From JAAZHD01 sp012510895 (GTDB taxonomy: Bacteria; Bacillota; Clostridia; Caldicoprobacterales; DTU083): DNA of 64,000 bases. The notes beneath the pieces were generated by a model, which did no database searches, was not told the DNA's origin, and was given only the letters and a program-made list of their open reading frames with translations. Location of the stretch: positions 7,617 to 71,616 of the forward strand of contig JBMNJC010000004.1 in the NCBI GenBank assembly GCA_050951465.1. Reading direction: 5' to 3'. Position numbers and translations under genes: made by a program. This document shows, piece by piece, positions 8,901 to 18,320 of the stretch (its first letter is position 1; every line of letters begins with the position of its first letter).

Positions 8901-9920
8901 ATGCCATTATTAGAAATTAAGGATCTGCACACATATTTCTATACAGATGCCGGTAAGGTAAAAGCAGTTAATGGTGTTTCCTTTAGTTTAGAGCGAGGAA
9001 AGGTATTGGGCATTGTAGGGGAATCCGGATCCGGCAAGTCTGTTACAGCATACTCAATAATGCAAATACTTGAGGGAAACGGCGAAATCGTTTCCGGATC
9101 CATAAAATTAGACGGACAAGAGCTTGTCGGTGCAGGAGAAGAAGTAATGAAGAAGGTACGCGGCAACAGGATTTCTATGATTTTTCAGGATCCAATGACT
9201 TCACTTAACCCCACATATACTATAGGGAAGCAACTAATGGAAGCCATAATGCTTCATACCAACAGAAGTAAGAAGGAAGCGTATGATCGTGCTGTTGAGA
9301 TGCTTCGCTTAGTTAATGTGAATGAACCGCTAAAGCGTATGAAACAATATCCTTTCGAGCTTTCAGGCGGCATGCGACAAAGGGTTATGATTGCTATGGC
9401 TCTTGCCTGCGAACCGGATATTCTTATCGCAGATGAGCCGACAACAGCTCTTGATGTTACAATACAAGCACAAATATTAGAGCTTATGAAGTCTTTGCAG
9501 GAAGAACTTGGCATGGTTATTATACTGATAACCCATGATTTGGGCGTTGTTGCGCAGATGTGTGATGAAGTTATAGTTATGTATGCAGGCTCTATTTGCG
9601 AACAGGGTACAGTGGATGAAATATTCTATAATCCGTGCCATGAGTATACAAAAGGTCTTTTACGCTCAATACCGACAACATCGGATGTTGAAAAACTTAT
9701 GCCGATTCCCGGGACACCTATTGACCTGTTAAATATGCCTAAAGGATGCCCTTTTGCACCTCGTTGTGAAAATGCAATGAAGATATGCATTAAGCAACCT
9801 GCCGAGACTATAAAGATAAATGATAACCATACTGCAGCATGTTGGATGAACGTAAAGAAGGGTATTGATGAAGGAAAAATAGTATTTGACAATGATATGG
9901 AAGGTGGTGACCTGCAGTGA
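8901..9920 (+). CDS. oppD: Oligopeptide ABC transporter ATPase OppD
   Basis: This is a cytosolic ATPase subunit powering peptide uptake. It has Walker A GESGSGKS, the Q-loop in FQDPMTSLNP, signature LSGGMRQR, Walker B ILIADEPT and the switch His in LITHDLG. The C-terminal oligopeptide-transporter extension has PFAPRCENAM and later Cys residues (CIKQ, ACWM), as in OppD/DppD proteins that can carry an iron-sulfur cluster. The ATG at 8901 lies 10 nt after AAAGGAG. Its stop overlaps the oppF start by 4 nt (GTGA). Confidence 0.93.
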   Translation: MPLLEIKDLHTYFYTDAGKVKAVNGVSFSLERGKVLGIVGESGSGKSVTAYSIMQILEGNGEIVSGSIKLDGQELVGAGEEVMKKVRGNRISMIFQDPMTSLNPTYTIGKQLMEAIMLHTNRSKKEAYDRAVEMLRLVNVNEPLKRMKQYPFELSGGMRQRVMIAMALACEPDILIADEPTTALDVTIQAQILELMKSLQEELGMVIILITHDLGVVAQMCDEVIVMYAGSICEQGTVDEIFYNPCHEYTKGLLRSIPTTSDVEKLMPIPGTPIDLLNMPKGCPFAPRCENAMKICIKQPAETIKINDNHTAACWMNVKKGIDEGKIVFDNDMEGGDLQ

Positions 9921-10903
9921 GCAAGAATTCGGTTAAGCCTTTAGTTGAAGTGGAAAATTTAAAAAAGCACTTTGATATAAATACAGGTTTTTTAAGTACA
10001 AAGCCGTTAAAGGCAGTGGATGATGTCAGTTTTTCCATTAATAAAGGCGAAACATTAGGCCTTGTTGGTGAATCCGGATGCGGAAAAACTACTGTTGGTC
10101 GCACCTTGCTTCACCTATACAAACCAACAGGAGGCAGAATATGGTACGACGGAAGAGAAATTCGTACCAAGGAAGATATCAGCTATCTGCGCAGAAAAGC
10201 TTCTATGGTTTTCCAGGATCCATATTCTTCTTTAAATCCCCGTATGACGGTTTCTGATATCATTGGTGAACCTCTTGATGTACAGAAAAAATACACTAAT
10301 AAGAATGAGCGCCGTGATCGTATACTTGAGCTAATGAACTATGTCGGCTTGAACAGTGAGCATGCATCGCGTTATGCCCATGAATTCTCCGGTGGACAGC
10401 GTCAGAGAATTGGAATTGCCAGAGCATTGGCTGTGGATCCAGAATTGCTGGTATGCGACGAGCCTGTTTCTGCATTGGATGTATCCATTCAGGCACAGGT
10501 AATCAATATGTTTGTTGAACTTCAGGAAAAATTAGGGCTTACTTACTTGTTTATTGCCCATGATATACTAGTCGTACGCCATATAAGCGACAGGATTGCC
10601 GTTATGTATTTGGGAAAAATGGTAGAGCTGTCGGATGCTGATGAAATATATAATCGTCCTTTGCATCCTTACTCTAAATCACTGCTTTCAGCAGTTCCTA
10701 TACCTGATCCAAAGACTGCCCGTGAACGTAAACGCATTGTGTTGTCCGGAGACATACCGAGTCCTCTGAATGCTCCATCGGGTTGTCCATTCAGGACACG
10801 GTGTCCATATGCGACAGAAGAATGTGCTACTTCCATGCCGCAATTTGAAGAAGTCTCTAAAGGACACTATGTTGCATGTCACAGGGTGAATGAAATTAAT
10901 TAA
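9917..10903 (+). CDS. oppF: Oligopeptide ABC transporter ATPase OppF
   Basis: This is the second ATPase of the heteromeric importer, 328 residues. Walker A is GESGCGKT, the signature is FSGGQRQR, Walker B is LLVCDEPV, and the switch His is in FIAHDILV. The C-terminal oligopeptide extension includes GCPFRTRCPYATEECA, a Cys-rich segment common to OppF/DppF. Translation starts at GTG overlapping the oppD stop, after AAGGTGGTGA, so the two ATPases are coupled. A strong hairpin follows before oppA. Confidence 0.93.
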   Translation: MSKNSVKPLVEVENLKKHFDINTGFLSTKPLKAVDDVSFSINKGETLGLVGESGCGKTTVGRTLLHLYKPTGGRIWYDGREIRTKEDISYLRRKASMVFQDPYSSLNPRMTVSDIIGEPLDVQKKYTNKNERRDRILELMNYVGLNSEHASRYAHEFSGGQRQRIGIARALAVDPELLVCDEPVSALDVSIQAQVINMFVELQEKLGLTYLFIAHDILVVRHISDRIAVMYLGKMVELSDADEIYNRPLHPYSKSLLSAVPIPDPKTARERKRIVLSGDIPSPLNAPSGCPFRTRCPYATEECATSMPQFEEVSKGHYVACHRVNEIN

Positions 10904-10914
10904 TTTAGATCAAT

Positions 10915-10958
10915 ATATGTATCTTCAAAACATATTATATGTTTTGAATGATACATAT
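10915..10958 (+). promoter_or_regulatory. Long inter-cistronic hairpin between oppF and oppA
   Basis: An almost perfect 20-bp inverted repeat (ATATGTATCTTCAAAACATA against a right arm with one extra T) encloses a TTA loop. No T tract follows, so a full terminator is unlikely. Its place just upstream of the binding-protein gene fits an mRNA-stabilising or processing element that lets the binding protein be made in excess, as known for other ABC operons; this is inference. Confidence 0.7.
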
Positions 10959-10995
10959 TTTGAAAAATATACATAGAAAGAAGGAAGGAGAAAAC

Positions 10996-12804
10996 ATGAA
11001 AGAAAAAGTGAAGAGAATTTCAGCAATTATACTGTCTCTGATTCTGTTATTCAGTCTTGCTGCATGCGGCGGCGCTGGTAAAGGTCTAAAAGTATGTATT
11101 GCTTCCGAGCCGGACACCCTTGACCCAGCTCTTAATTCTGCTGTAGACGGCGCTACAATGATTGCGCACCTGTTTTCAGGCTTGGCTAAGTGGACACAGG
11201 ATGAAAACGGTAAATATGTCATCGCCCCTGACGTAGCAGAGGAGCTTGTAGAAGGTGTAGAAAATGAAGATGGTACTGTAACTTACACTTATACCATCAG
11301 AGACGATGTTAAATGGTCCGATGGTAAGCCGGTTACAGCGCATGACTTTGAATTTGCATGGAACCGTGCAGCTTCTACAGAACTTGCAGCAGATTACAGC
11401 TATATGTTTGAAATCATTGATGGATTTGCTGAAATGTGGGAAACAGATGCAGATGGTAATTTTGTTAACCCGGATGCCAAGCTAAATATAAAAGCAGTTG
11501 ATGAAAAGACATTTGAGGTTACTATTACAAATGCTGTTCCATACTGGGATGAATTACTTGCATTCCCTGTATTCTTCCCTGTGCGTGAAGATGTTGTTTC
11601 CAATGAAGCCTGGGCAACTGATCCTAAAACATATGTAAGCAATGGCGCCTACAAAATGACTGAGTGGAAACACAACAGTGTTATAGTCATAGAAAAGAAT
11701 CCAAATTATCATGATGCAGATTCTATCTTAATGGAAAAAATCGAGTTCTATCTTTCTGATGATTCAAATAATATGCTGACCAACTTCAAAAATGGTACAT
11801 GGCTGTTTATTGATGATGTTCCTACAAACGAAATAGAGACACTAAAAGCTGAATATCCTGATGAATTTGTAATTGCAGGACAAATTGGAACCTATTATCT
11901 CAGCTGGAATGTTAATGCCGAACTGCTTCCGGAAGGCAGCAACCTTACAGGAGAAGAAGCAGAAGCAGCCAGAGCCGAAATTCGTCAGGCTATAAGCCTC
12001 TTGATTGACCGTAACCATATCGTTGAAGCCATTGCACAAGGCGGACAGGTTCCTGCTTCATCATTTGTTGCAATGGGTATGACAGAGCCGGATGGTAGTG
12101 AGTTTTATCTGAATGCCGGCCCCAGTGAGGATTACGCTGGCTACTATGATGTATCAGCTGAAGCATTTGAATCAAACTTTGAAAAAGCTATGGAGATTCT
12201 GAAAAAGTATTATACTTATGATGAATCATCCAAGAAGTTTACTGACTTCCCGGCAATCACATACCTGTACAACACATCAGAAGGTCATAAAGCTATTGGT
12301 GAATATATTCAGAGCGCTCTCGCATCCGTGGGAATTACTATTAACCTGGAAAATCAGGAGTGGAATACCTTCCTGAATACCCGTAAAGAAGGTAATTACA
12401 CAGTAGCGCGTAACGGCTGGGTTGCTGACTATAATGATCCGATATGCTTCCTTGATATGTGGACATCAGGATCCGGTAATAATGACATTCAGTTTGGTAA
12501 AGATGAACATGCAGGTATCGCCATGTACGATCTGGATTTAACAGAATATGGATACGATGTTAACGTAAAAGACGGTACATGGGCAGAAACCTATGATGTA
12601 CTCATTAACACTATTAAATCTGAAACAGATCCTGAAAAACGGTTTGCGCTAATGCACCTGGCAGAAGATATGTTAATGGAAACAGGAGCTATTACTCCGA
12701 TTTACTTCTATACTGATCTTTATATGATCAGCAAGAAGGTAGACGGTTTCTTCGCTAATCCCCTTGGATATAAGTACTTTATGTACTGCACAGTGAATAA
12801 TTAA
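10996..12804 (+). CDS. oppA: Oligopeptide-binding lipoprotein OppA
   Basis: This is the solute-binding protein of the peptide importer (SBP family 5), 602 residues. The signal peptide ends in lipobox LAAC (Cys24). Family features include ASEPDTLDPALNSAVDGATM near the start, WSDGKPVTAHDFEFAWNRA, PVFFPVRED, SNGAYKMTEWK and the later DPICFLDMW loop, all usual in OppA. The ATG at 10996 lies after AAGGAAGGAG; an upstream in-frame ATG at 10948 falls inside the hairpin and has no site. It is the last gene of the operon, before a strong terminator. Peptide specificity cannot be read. Confidence 0.94.
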   Translation: MKEKVKRISAIILSLILLFSLAACGGAGKGLKVCIASEPDTLDPALNSAVDGATMIAHLFSGLAKWTQDENGKYVIAPDVAEELVEGVENEDGTVTYTYTIRDDVKWSDGKPVTAHDFEFAWNRAASTELAADYSYMFEIIDGFAEMWETDADGNFVNPDAKLNIKAVDEKTFEVTITNAVPYWDELLAFPVFFPVREDVVSNEAWATDPKTYVSNGAYKMTEWKHNSVIVIEKNPNYHDADSILMEKIEFYLSDDSNNMLTNFKNGTWLFIDDVPTNEIETLKAEYPDEFVIAGQIGTYYLSWNVNAELLPEGSNLTGEEAEAARAEIRQAISLLIDRNHIVEAIAQGGQVPASSFVAMGMTEPDGSEFYLNAGPSEDYAGYYDVSAEAFESNFEKAMEILKKYYTYDESSKKFTDFPAITYLYNTSEGHKAIGEYIQSALASVGITINLENQEWNTFLNTRKEGNYTVARNGWVADYNDPICFLDMWTSGSGNNDIQFGKDEHAGIAMYDLDLTEYGYDVNVKDGTWAETYDVLINTIKSETDPEKRFALMHLAEDMLMETGAITPIYFYTDLYMISKKVDGFFANPLGYKYFMYCTVNN

Positions 12805-12840
12805 CCTATACTAATATAATTGAAAAAAGATAAAAAAATA

Positions 12841-12884
12841 TTGGCAGACTCCAGGTCTAATAGATCTGGAGTCTGCCAATTTTC
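12841..12884 (+). terminator. Strong terminator after oppA
   Basis: An 18-bp stem (TTGGCAGACTCCAGGTCT with its complement, one G-U) and a short loop are followed by TTTTC. It lies between oppA and the convergent dehydratase-like gene, and may serve both directions. Confidence 0.88.
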
Positions 12885-12898
12885 TATAACATATTTAT

Positions 12899-14230
12899 TT
12901 ATCTTGTTTGTGCGTTATCCAAAAAGGCTTCACTGTCATCTGCAGCCTTGAGCAGATTTAACCTGGCTGTTGACAGCATCAGCTTTATGCGATTCTCTTG
13001 ATTTATTTTGGTTGCCCCAGAGTCATAATCTATTGCCACAATATTGGCATTCTGATGCCTTTCTTTAATCTTTCGTATCATACCTTTCCCTGATATATGA
13101 TTGGGGAGACATCCGAAAGGTTGAGTGCATATGATATTTTCAATCCCTGAATTAATTAATTCCAGCATTTCAGCTGTCAATAACCAGCCTTCACCCATCT
13201 TGACACCGGTTCCAATATATCCTTTGACTAAAGACTTAATATGGTCAAAGGATGAGGGAGCTTTGAATATGTACTGTGTCTTTACTGCATCAATGAGCAT
13301 ATTTTGCATTCTTATCAGATAATTCTTCAGAAGAGCTGCTAAGAATGAAGCAATGATATTAATGCCATAAAGTTTTGTATCTGTAATCCTATTATCACAA
13401 GTATATATAATAAAATCCATTAGCCCTGGTATATGTACTTCCGCATCTTCTTGTGCCAATAATTCTTCCAGGCTGTTATTTCCCAAAGGAGAGTACTTCA
13501 TATAAACTTCTCCCACAATTCCCACCTGAATCTTATCGACTTTTTTCACAGGAATATGGGCAAAATCTGCAGCTATCTGTTCCATGTTCCTTTTAATGTT
13601 CCTTTTACTGAAAAAACTTTTTCCATTTAATTCATTGCTTAATTTTATAACCCATTTATCGACGATTCTGTCCGTTTCACCGGGATTAATTTCATAAGGA
13701 CGAACTTGATTTGAGAGAAGCATTAGGATATCTCCGTATAAAGTGGCATACACAAATTGAACCAAAAGACTGGGCCTAATCATAAACCCTGGGTTTTTTT
13801 CCATACCATTCAAGTTAAAGGAGATAACAGGAATATGTTCTAACTTGTTTTTCTTTAGTGCCTTTCGCAGCAGATAGATATAGTTTGAAGCACGACAACC
13901 TCCTCCGGTTTGAGTTATAATCAATGCAAGTTTATCCTCATCGTATTTTCTGCTTTTTATGGCATCCAATAGTTGACCTATAACCAAAAGCGCCGGATAA
14001 CAGGTATCATTGTGAACGTTTTGCAAACCTTCTTCTATTATTCGAGAATGAGATGTGTTGAGCAACTCTGCTTTATATCCGTGCTTTACCAGGATGTTTT
14101 TCATAAATTTAAAATGAATGGGAAGCATCATAGGAATTAGTATGGTATATTCCTTTTTCATTTCCTTTGTAAATAAAATTCTTCCATCTTTACTATATTT
14201 TTTAATTTTAGTTCTTTTGAAAATCTTCAT
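12899..14230 (-). CDS. 2-hydroxyacyl-CoA dehydratase-like iron-sulfur protein (HgdD-related)
   Basis: This 443-residue protein resembles the C-terminal, dehydratase-like part of the large activase-related proteins of Clostridia. Cysteines lie in family positions: NDTCYPALLVIGQ, TGGGCRASNY, YTCDNRIT and CTQPFGCLPNH, which suggests iron-sulfur binding. No CoA-dehydratase substrate site can be assigned. It starts 22 nt after the activase gene, with AAAGGA upstream, and is co-transcribed with it; the two together equal the roughly 1,430 residues of the fused homologues. An alternative TTG start lies 9 nt upstream. The related, studied group is the double-cubane cluster proteins, which reduce small molecules with an ATP-driven activase; function here is unknown. 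Confidence 0.75.
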   Translation of the reverse strand: MKIFKRTKIKKYSKDGRILFTKEMKKEYTILIPMMLPIHFKFMKNILVKHGYKAELLNTSHSRIIEEGLQNVHNDTCYPALLVIGQLLDAIKSRKYDEDKLALIITQTGGGCRASNYIYLLRKALKKNKLEHIPVISFNLNGMEKNPGFMIRPSLLVQFVYATLYGDILMLLSNQVRPYEINPGETDRIVDKWVIKLSNELNGKSFFSKRNIKRNMEQIAADFAHIPVKKVDKIQVGIVGEVYMKYSPLGNNSLEELLAQEDAEVHIPGLMDFIIYTCDNRITDTKLYGINIIASFLAALLKNYLIRMQNMLIDAVKTQYIFKAPSSFDHIKSLVKGYIGTGVKMGEGWLLTAEMLELINSGIENIICTQPFGCLPNHISGKGMIRKIKERHQNANIVAIDYDSGATKINQENRIKLMLSTARLNLLKAADDSEAFLDNAQTR

Positions 14231-14252
14231 ATGATTCAAATCCTTTAAGCAT

Positions 14253-17171
14253 TTAAAATGAGATAGCTGCTATCAGACTTCGCAGACGAATTTTGGCAGC
14301 ACCTAAATTACTTATCTCATCAATTTTAATCTGAGTATATAATTTGTTCCCTGCCTCAAGTATGTCACGTACTTCGTCACTGGTAATGGCATCCAATCCA
14401 CAGCCAAATGATACCAGTTGTACCAATTGCATGTTATTATGCTTTGTGACATATTTTGCCGCATTATAAAGTCTGGCGTGATATGTCCATTGATTTAATA
14501 CCTGTATTTTTTGTTTTCGCTCCAAATGGCTGATGCAGTCCTCAGAGATAACTACCATACCTAAGTTGTTAATTAACTGATCTATGCCATGATTTATACC
14601 TGGATCTATATGGTAGGGACGGCCTGTAAGCACCAGAATGTTCAAATTATTATCATTAGCATACTTAATAGCCTTTTGGCCGTATTCTATAATATCATTC
14701 TTATATCGTAAATATTCCATGTAAGCTTTTTGAACAGCCTTTTTTGTCAGCTTGCCTGGAATACTGAATAGGTTATTAAAGTAACTGCTGATCCTCTTAG
14801 TAAATTCTTTTCTATTGAATAAGGAGAAATAGGGATAATAAAAATTAGCATTATTTAAAGCAGATACATTAGCCTTGAGCAATTCAGGGTAATAAGCTAC
14901 TACAGGACAATTGTAGCAATTGTCACCGGATTTTTCATCAAAGTTATAGGACATGCAGGGATAGAAAATATTATCAATACCTTGTTCCAATAAAACTTCA
15001 ATATGCCCATGCATCAGTTTGGCAGGATAACATACAGTGTCTGATGGAATCGTATGCTGGCCTTTTGTATATACTTCCCGAGTGGAGATTCCGGAGTTTA
15101 CTACTTCAAAGCCGACTTCACTCAGCAGTGTATGCCAGAAAGGAAGATTTTCGTACATATTTAGCCCCATGGGAATGCCTATTCTACCTAATGGTGCATT
15201 TTTCACGGGCTTGTATTTGCTCAGTCTTTCTAATTTATACTGGTATGCATTGGGAAGGTTTGATCGTTCTTTACTGCCCAATGCCCGTTCACATCGATTA
15301 CCTGATATATATTTTTCGCTATTACTAAACACATTAATAGTAAGCTTACAGTTATTGGTGCATATTTTACATTGAGCAGCCCTGGCTTTATGGGTAAAAT
15401 TTTCTAATTCCGTCAAGCCCAGCATAGAAGACTCATCTTTATGTAAGGATTTTGCATAAAGCGCAGCGCCAAATGCACCCATGAGACCGGCAATAGGAGG
15501 CCTGGTAACTTTTTTTTCGGTTTCCAGTTCAAAACTGCGCAGTATACAATCGTTCAGAAATGTTCCACCCTGTACCACTATATGTTCTCCCAATTCATCA
15601 GGAGATGATACTCTAATAACTTTGTACAATGCATTCTTAACGATACTTACAGCTAAACCGGCCGCTATATCTGAGATATCTGCACCATCTTTTTGTGCCT
15701 GTTTTATAGATGAATTCATAAAGACTGTACATCGGGAACCCAGATTAACCGGTTGCTTAGCAAAAAGTCCTAACTTTGCAAAATCTTCGACGGAATACCC
15801 TAAAGCATGAGCATAAGTTTCAATGAATGATCCACAGCCGGATGAGCATGCTTCATTAAGCATAATAGTATCTACAGCATTATTTCTGATCTTAAAACAT
15901 TTTATATCCTGGCCGCCGATATCCAGTATAAAGTCTACATGAGGCTCATAAAATCTGGCTGCAAAATAATGAGCAACAGTTTCTATTATATTCCCATCCA
16001 AATGGAAAGCATTTTTAATTAATTCTTCTCCATAACCGGTTGATGCGCTGGATCGTATCCGAATTCTGTCTCCGCAAAGCTTATGTATTTTTTTTAAATG
16101 TTTTTTAAACAGTGGTATAGGTTCACCATAATTAGATTGATAGAATTTATATAGAATGTCTCCTTCAGGTGTTATTAATACAAGCTTTATAGTGGTGGAG
16201 CCGGCATCAATTCCTAAATATGCATCACCCTCATAATCGGAAATATTAAGATATTTTATCTTATCCTTTTTATGCTTTTCAAGAAATACCTTGTATTCTT
16301 CCTGGCTTTCAAAAAGAGGAGGCATGGAATGAACGGAATACCTGACATTTTGTGCACGGGTAAAACCATTTAAGATATCTTTATAATTTATAAAGGACAA
16401 GTTTTTGCTATACAGGGCAGCACCCAAGGCAACATAATATTCCCCATTTTCAGGGAAAATTGCATGCTCTGTGTCAAGGTTCATACTTTCTATGAAGCGT
16501 TTTCTAAGCCCTTTTTGAAAGGTCAGGGGGCCGCCCAAAAATGCAATTCTGCCTTTTAGCTGCCTTCCCTGGGCCAGGCCTGTTATGGTTTGATCCACTA
16601 TTGCCTGATATATGCTGGCTGCTATATCTGTTTTCTTTGCTCCTTGATTTAACAGAGGTTGGATATCAGATTTCGCAAATACACCGCACCTTGATGCAAT
16701 ATTATAAATTTTTTCATGGTTCTCACTGAGCGTGTCTAATTCTTCAAGAGAAACATTGAGCAAGGAAGCCATTTGATCGATAAAAGCACCTGTGCCTCCG
16801 GCACAACTGCCATTCATTCTCTCTTCAGTACCTCCTGTAAGGAAAAGAATTTTAGCATCTTCTCCGCCTAATTCAATTACAGCGTCTATATTATCCAAAA
16901 ATGTTTCTACTGAAATTCGGGTTGCAAAAACTTCCTGAACAAATTCGAACCCTGCATCCTTGGATAAACCCAAACCGGCAGAACCTGTTATAGCAAGTTT
17001 TAATTTTTTACCTTCCAATATATCTCTCAAATCAAGAAATAAAGATTTGGCAGCATCTCTTACCATGGTATTATGCCTGCTATAATGCTTATATATGATT
17101 CTATTACTTTCATCCAATATGATAATTTTAATAGTGGTGGATCCAATATCAATACCGATATAGCGATGCAT
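14253..17171 (-). CDS. Acyl-CoA dehydratase activase-related protein, two BcrAD/BadFG domains plus DUF2229
   Basis: This large (972 residues) ATP-dependent iron-sulfur activase has two ASKHA ATPase domains in tandem. The first starts HRYIGIDIGSTTIK and has NGSCAGGTGAF and ASRCGVFAKSD. The second starts YLGIDAGSTTIK and has ACSSGCGSF and GSRCTVFMNSS. These Cys pairs are the usual ligands of the cluster bridging activase dimers. A Cys-rich linker (CKICTNNC ... RCERALG) and a DUF2229 region (IGIPMGLNMYENLPF, SDTVCYPAKLMHGH, CYNCPVVAYYPE) follow. Such activases use ATP hydrolysis to push low-potential electrons into a partner, here probably the adjacent dehydratase-like protein. The ATG at 17171 follows AAAGGTGA; a longer start has no site. 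Confidence 0.85.
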   Translation of the reverse strand: MHRYIGIDIGSTTIKIIILDESNRIIYKHYSRHNTMVRDAAKSLFLDLRDILEGKKLKLAITGSAGLGLSKDAGFEFVQEVFATRISVETFLDNIDAVIELGGEDAKILFLTGGTEERMNGSCAGGTGAFIDQMASLLNVSLEELDTLSENHEKIYNIASRCGVFAKSDIQPLLNQGAKKTDIAASIYQAIVDQTITGLAQGRQLKGRIAFLGGPLTFQKGLRKRFIESMNLDTEHAIFPENGEYYVALGAALYSKNLSFINYKDILNGFTRAQNVRYSVHSMPPLFESQEEYKVFLEKHKKDKIKYLNISDYEGDAYLGIDAGSTTIKLVLITPEGDILYKFYQSNYGEPIPLFKKHLKKIHKLCGDRIRIRSSASTGYGEELIKNAFHLDGNIIETVAHYFAARFYEPHVDFILDIGGQDIKCFKIRNNAVDTIMLNEACSSGCGSFIETYAHALGYSVEDFAKLGLFAKQPVNLGSRCTVFMNSSIKQAQKDGADISDIAAGLAVSIVKNALYKVIRVSSPDELGEHIVVQGGTFLNDCILRSFELETEKKVTRPPIAGLMGAFGAALYAKSLHKDESSMLGLTELENFTHKARAAQCKICTNNCKLTINVFSNSEKYISGNRCERALGSKERSNLPNAYQYKLERLSKYKPVKNAPLGRIGIPMGLNMYENLPFWHTLLSEVGFEVVNSGISTREVYTKGQHTIPSDTVCYPAKLMHGHIEVLLEQGIDNIFYPCMSYNFDEKSGDNCYNCPVVAYYPELLKANVSALNNANFYYPYFSLFNRKEFTKRISSYFNNLFSIPGKLTKKAVQKAYMEYLRYKNDIIEYGQKAIKYANDNNLNILVLTGRPYHIDPGINHGIDQLINNLGMVVISEDCISHLERKQKIQVLNQWTYHARLYNAAKYVTKHNNMQLVQLVSFGCGLDAITSDEVRDILEAGNKLYTQIKIDEISNLGAAKIRLRSLIAAISF

Positions 17172-17335
17172 ATATTCACCTTTTCTGCATATAAAAAATA
17201 TACAAACCATTCAGAGTATGATATATTAATGTAAGTGCTTAAAGTATTATATCTTTTATATAAAATATAATCAAGAACGGCCGATTTTGGGGTATATTAT
17301 AAATATTAACTTATCTAAAAAGAAAGGAGATTATC

Positions 17336-18181
17336 ATGGAATATCGTTTTATACTGTCAGCTTTTGCTGATGAGATTGATCCAAATTTACAGGTTCAAAT
17401 GGACGTTTTGGATGATCACGGTATTAAATATATTGAGATGAGAGGTGTTAATGGAAAGAATATAACAGATCATACACTTGATGAAGCAAGAGAGGTAAAA
17501 AAACAACTGGATGAGCGGGAATTCCGATTATCAGCAATAGGTTCCCCTATTGGGAAAATATTGATTACTGATGATTTTGAGCCCCATCTTGAGAAGTTCA
17601 GGCATACTTTGAAAATTGCTGAGATTATGGAAGCAAAGTACATAAGGATGTTCAGCTTCTATATTCCAGAAGGAAAAGACCCTGCTGATTACAGGGAAGA
17701 AGTCTTGAAACGCTGGAAGGAATTTCTGAAAGCGGCAGAAGGTACAGGCATAGTACTGCTTCATGAAAACGAAAAGGAGATATACGGAGACACTCCGGAG
17801 AGATGTCTTGATCTTGTTGAAAGTTTAAACAGCGATTATTTCCGTCTTACTTTTGACCCTGCTAATTTTGTGCAATGCGGAGTAGAACCTTATCCAAAGG
17901 CATTTAATATGCTTAAGGATCATATCGCCTATCTGCATATTAAAGATGCCCGTAAAGATAATCTTCAGATTGTACCCGCAGGTCAGGGAGACGGCAGGTT
18001 GCAGGAAACTCTGAACGCGTTAAAAGGAATGGGATTTAAAGGATTCTTGTCATTGGAACCACATTTAGCTAATTTTGTTGGCTTTGCAGAACTAGAGACT
18101 GGGGACGTAGGTGCTGACCTTCCGACAGGAGGCCCGAGAGAGTTTGCAATAGCTCTCCATGCCCTAAAGTCACTTCTGTAA
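17336..18181 (+). CDS. Sugar phosphate isomerase/epimerase (xylose isomerase-like TIM barrel)
   Basis: This 281-residue AP-endonuclease-2/xylose-isomerase-like TIM-barrel protein is cytosolic. Visible family elements are an early SAFADEIDP strand-loop, IKYIEMRGVNGKN, LLHENEKEIYGDTPERC (Glu metal ligand), FDPANFVQCG (Asp) and YLHIKDAR followed by VPAGQGDGR (His/Asp and Gly-rich loop). The metal-binding set is intact, so it is probably an active isomerase or epimerase; the sugar is unknown. The start ATG follows AAAGGAG. It is divergent from the activase gene and appears to be a single-gene unit ending in a hairpin. Confidence 0.82.
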   Translation: MEYRFILSAFADEIDPNLQVQMDVLDDHGIKYIEMRGVNGKNITDHTLDEAREVKKQLDEREFRLSAIGSPIGKILITDDFEPHLEKFRHTLKIAEIMEAKYIRMFSFYIPEGKDPADYREEVLKRWKEFLKAAEGTGIVLLHENEKEIYGDTPERCLDLVESLNSDYFRLTFDPANFVQCGVEPYPKAFNMLKDHIAYLHIKDARKDNLQIVPAGQGDGRLQETLNALKGMGFKGFLSLEPHLANFVGFAELETGDVGADLPTGGPREFAIALHALKSLL

Positions 18182-18241
18182 CAAGAGAGCAAAGGAAATA
18201 CTTAATTCAGCTATTACAAAATTGAGCCATTGAGCATATTT

Positions 18242-18285
18242 GTCCTCCTCTTTTCATATTGTGAAACGGGAGGACTATATTTTTG
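18242..18285 (+). terminator. Terminator-like hairpin after the TIM-barrel gene
   Basis: GTCCTCC pairs with GGAGGAC, with inner pairing of TTTCA and TGAAA, followed by TATATTTTTG. This supports placing the next gene's start downstream of it. Confidence 0.65.
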
Positions 18286-18320
18286 TCCTAAGTTATTATA
18301 ACGCAAAGGAGGGGCAGATT

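Noticed and set aside
12899..17171. Frameshift splitting one fused activase gene into two
   Set aside because: The second gene has its own ribosome binding site and ATG, and no homologous residues are missing at the junction; a natural two-gene form is simpler.
18240..18320. N-terminal extension of the small membrane protein gene
   Set aside because: It overlaps a terminator-like hairpin and lacks a site, while GTG 18321 has AAAGGAGG at good spacing.
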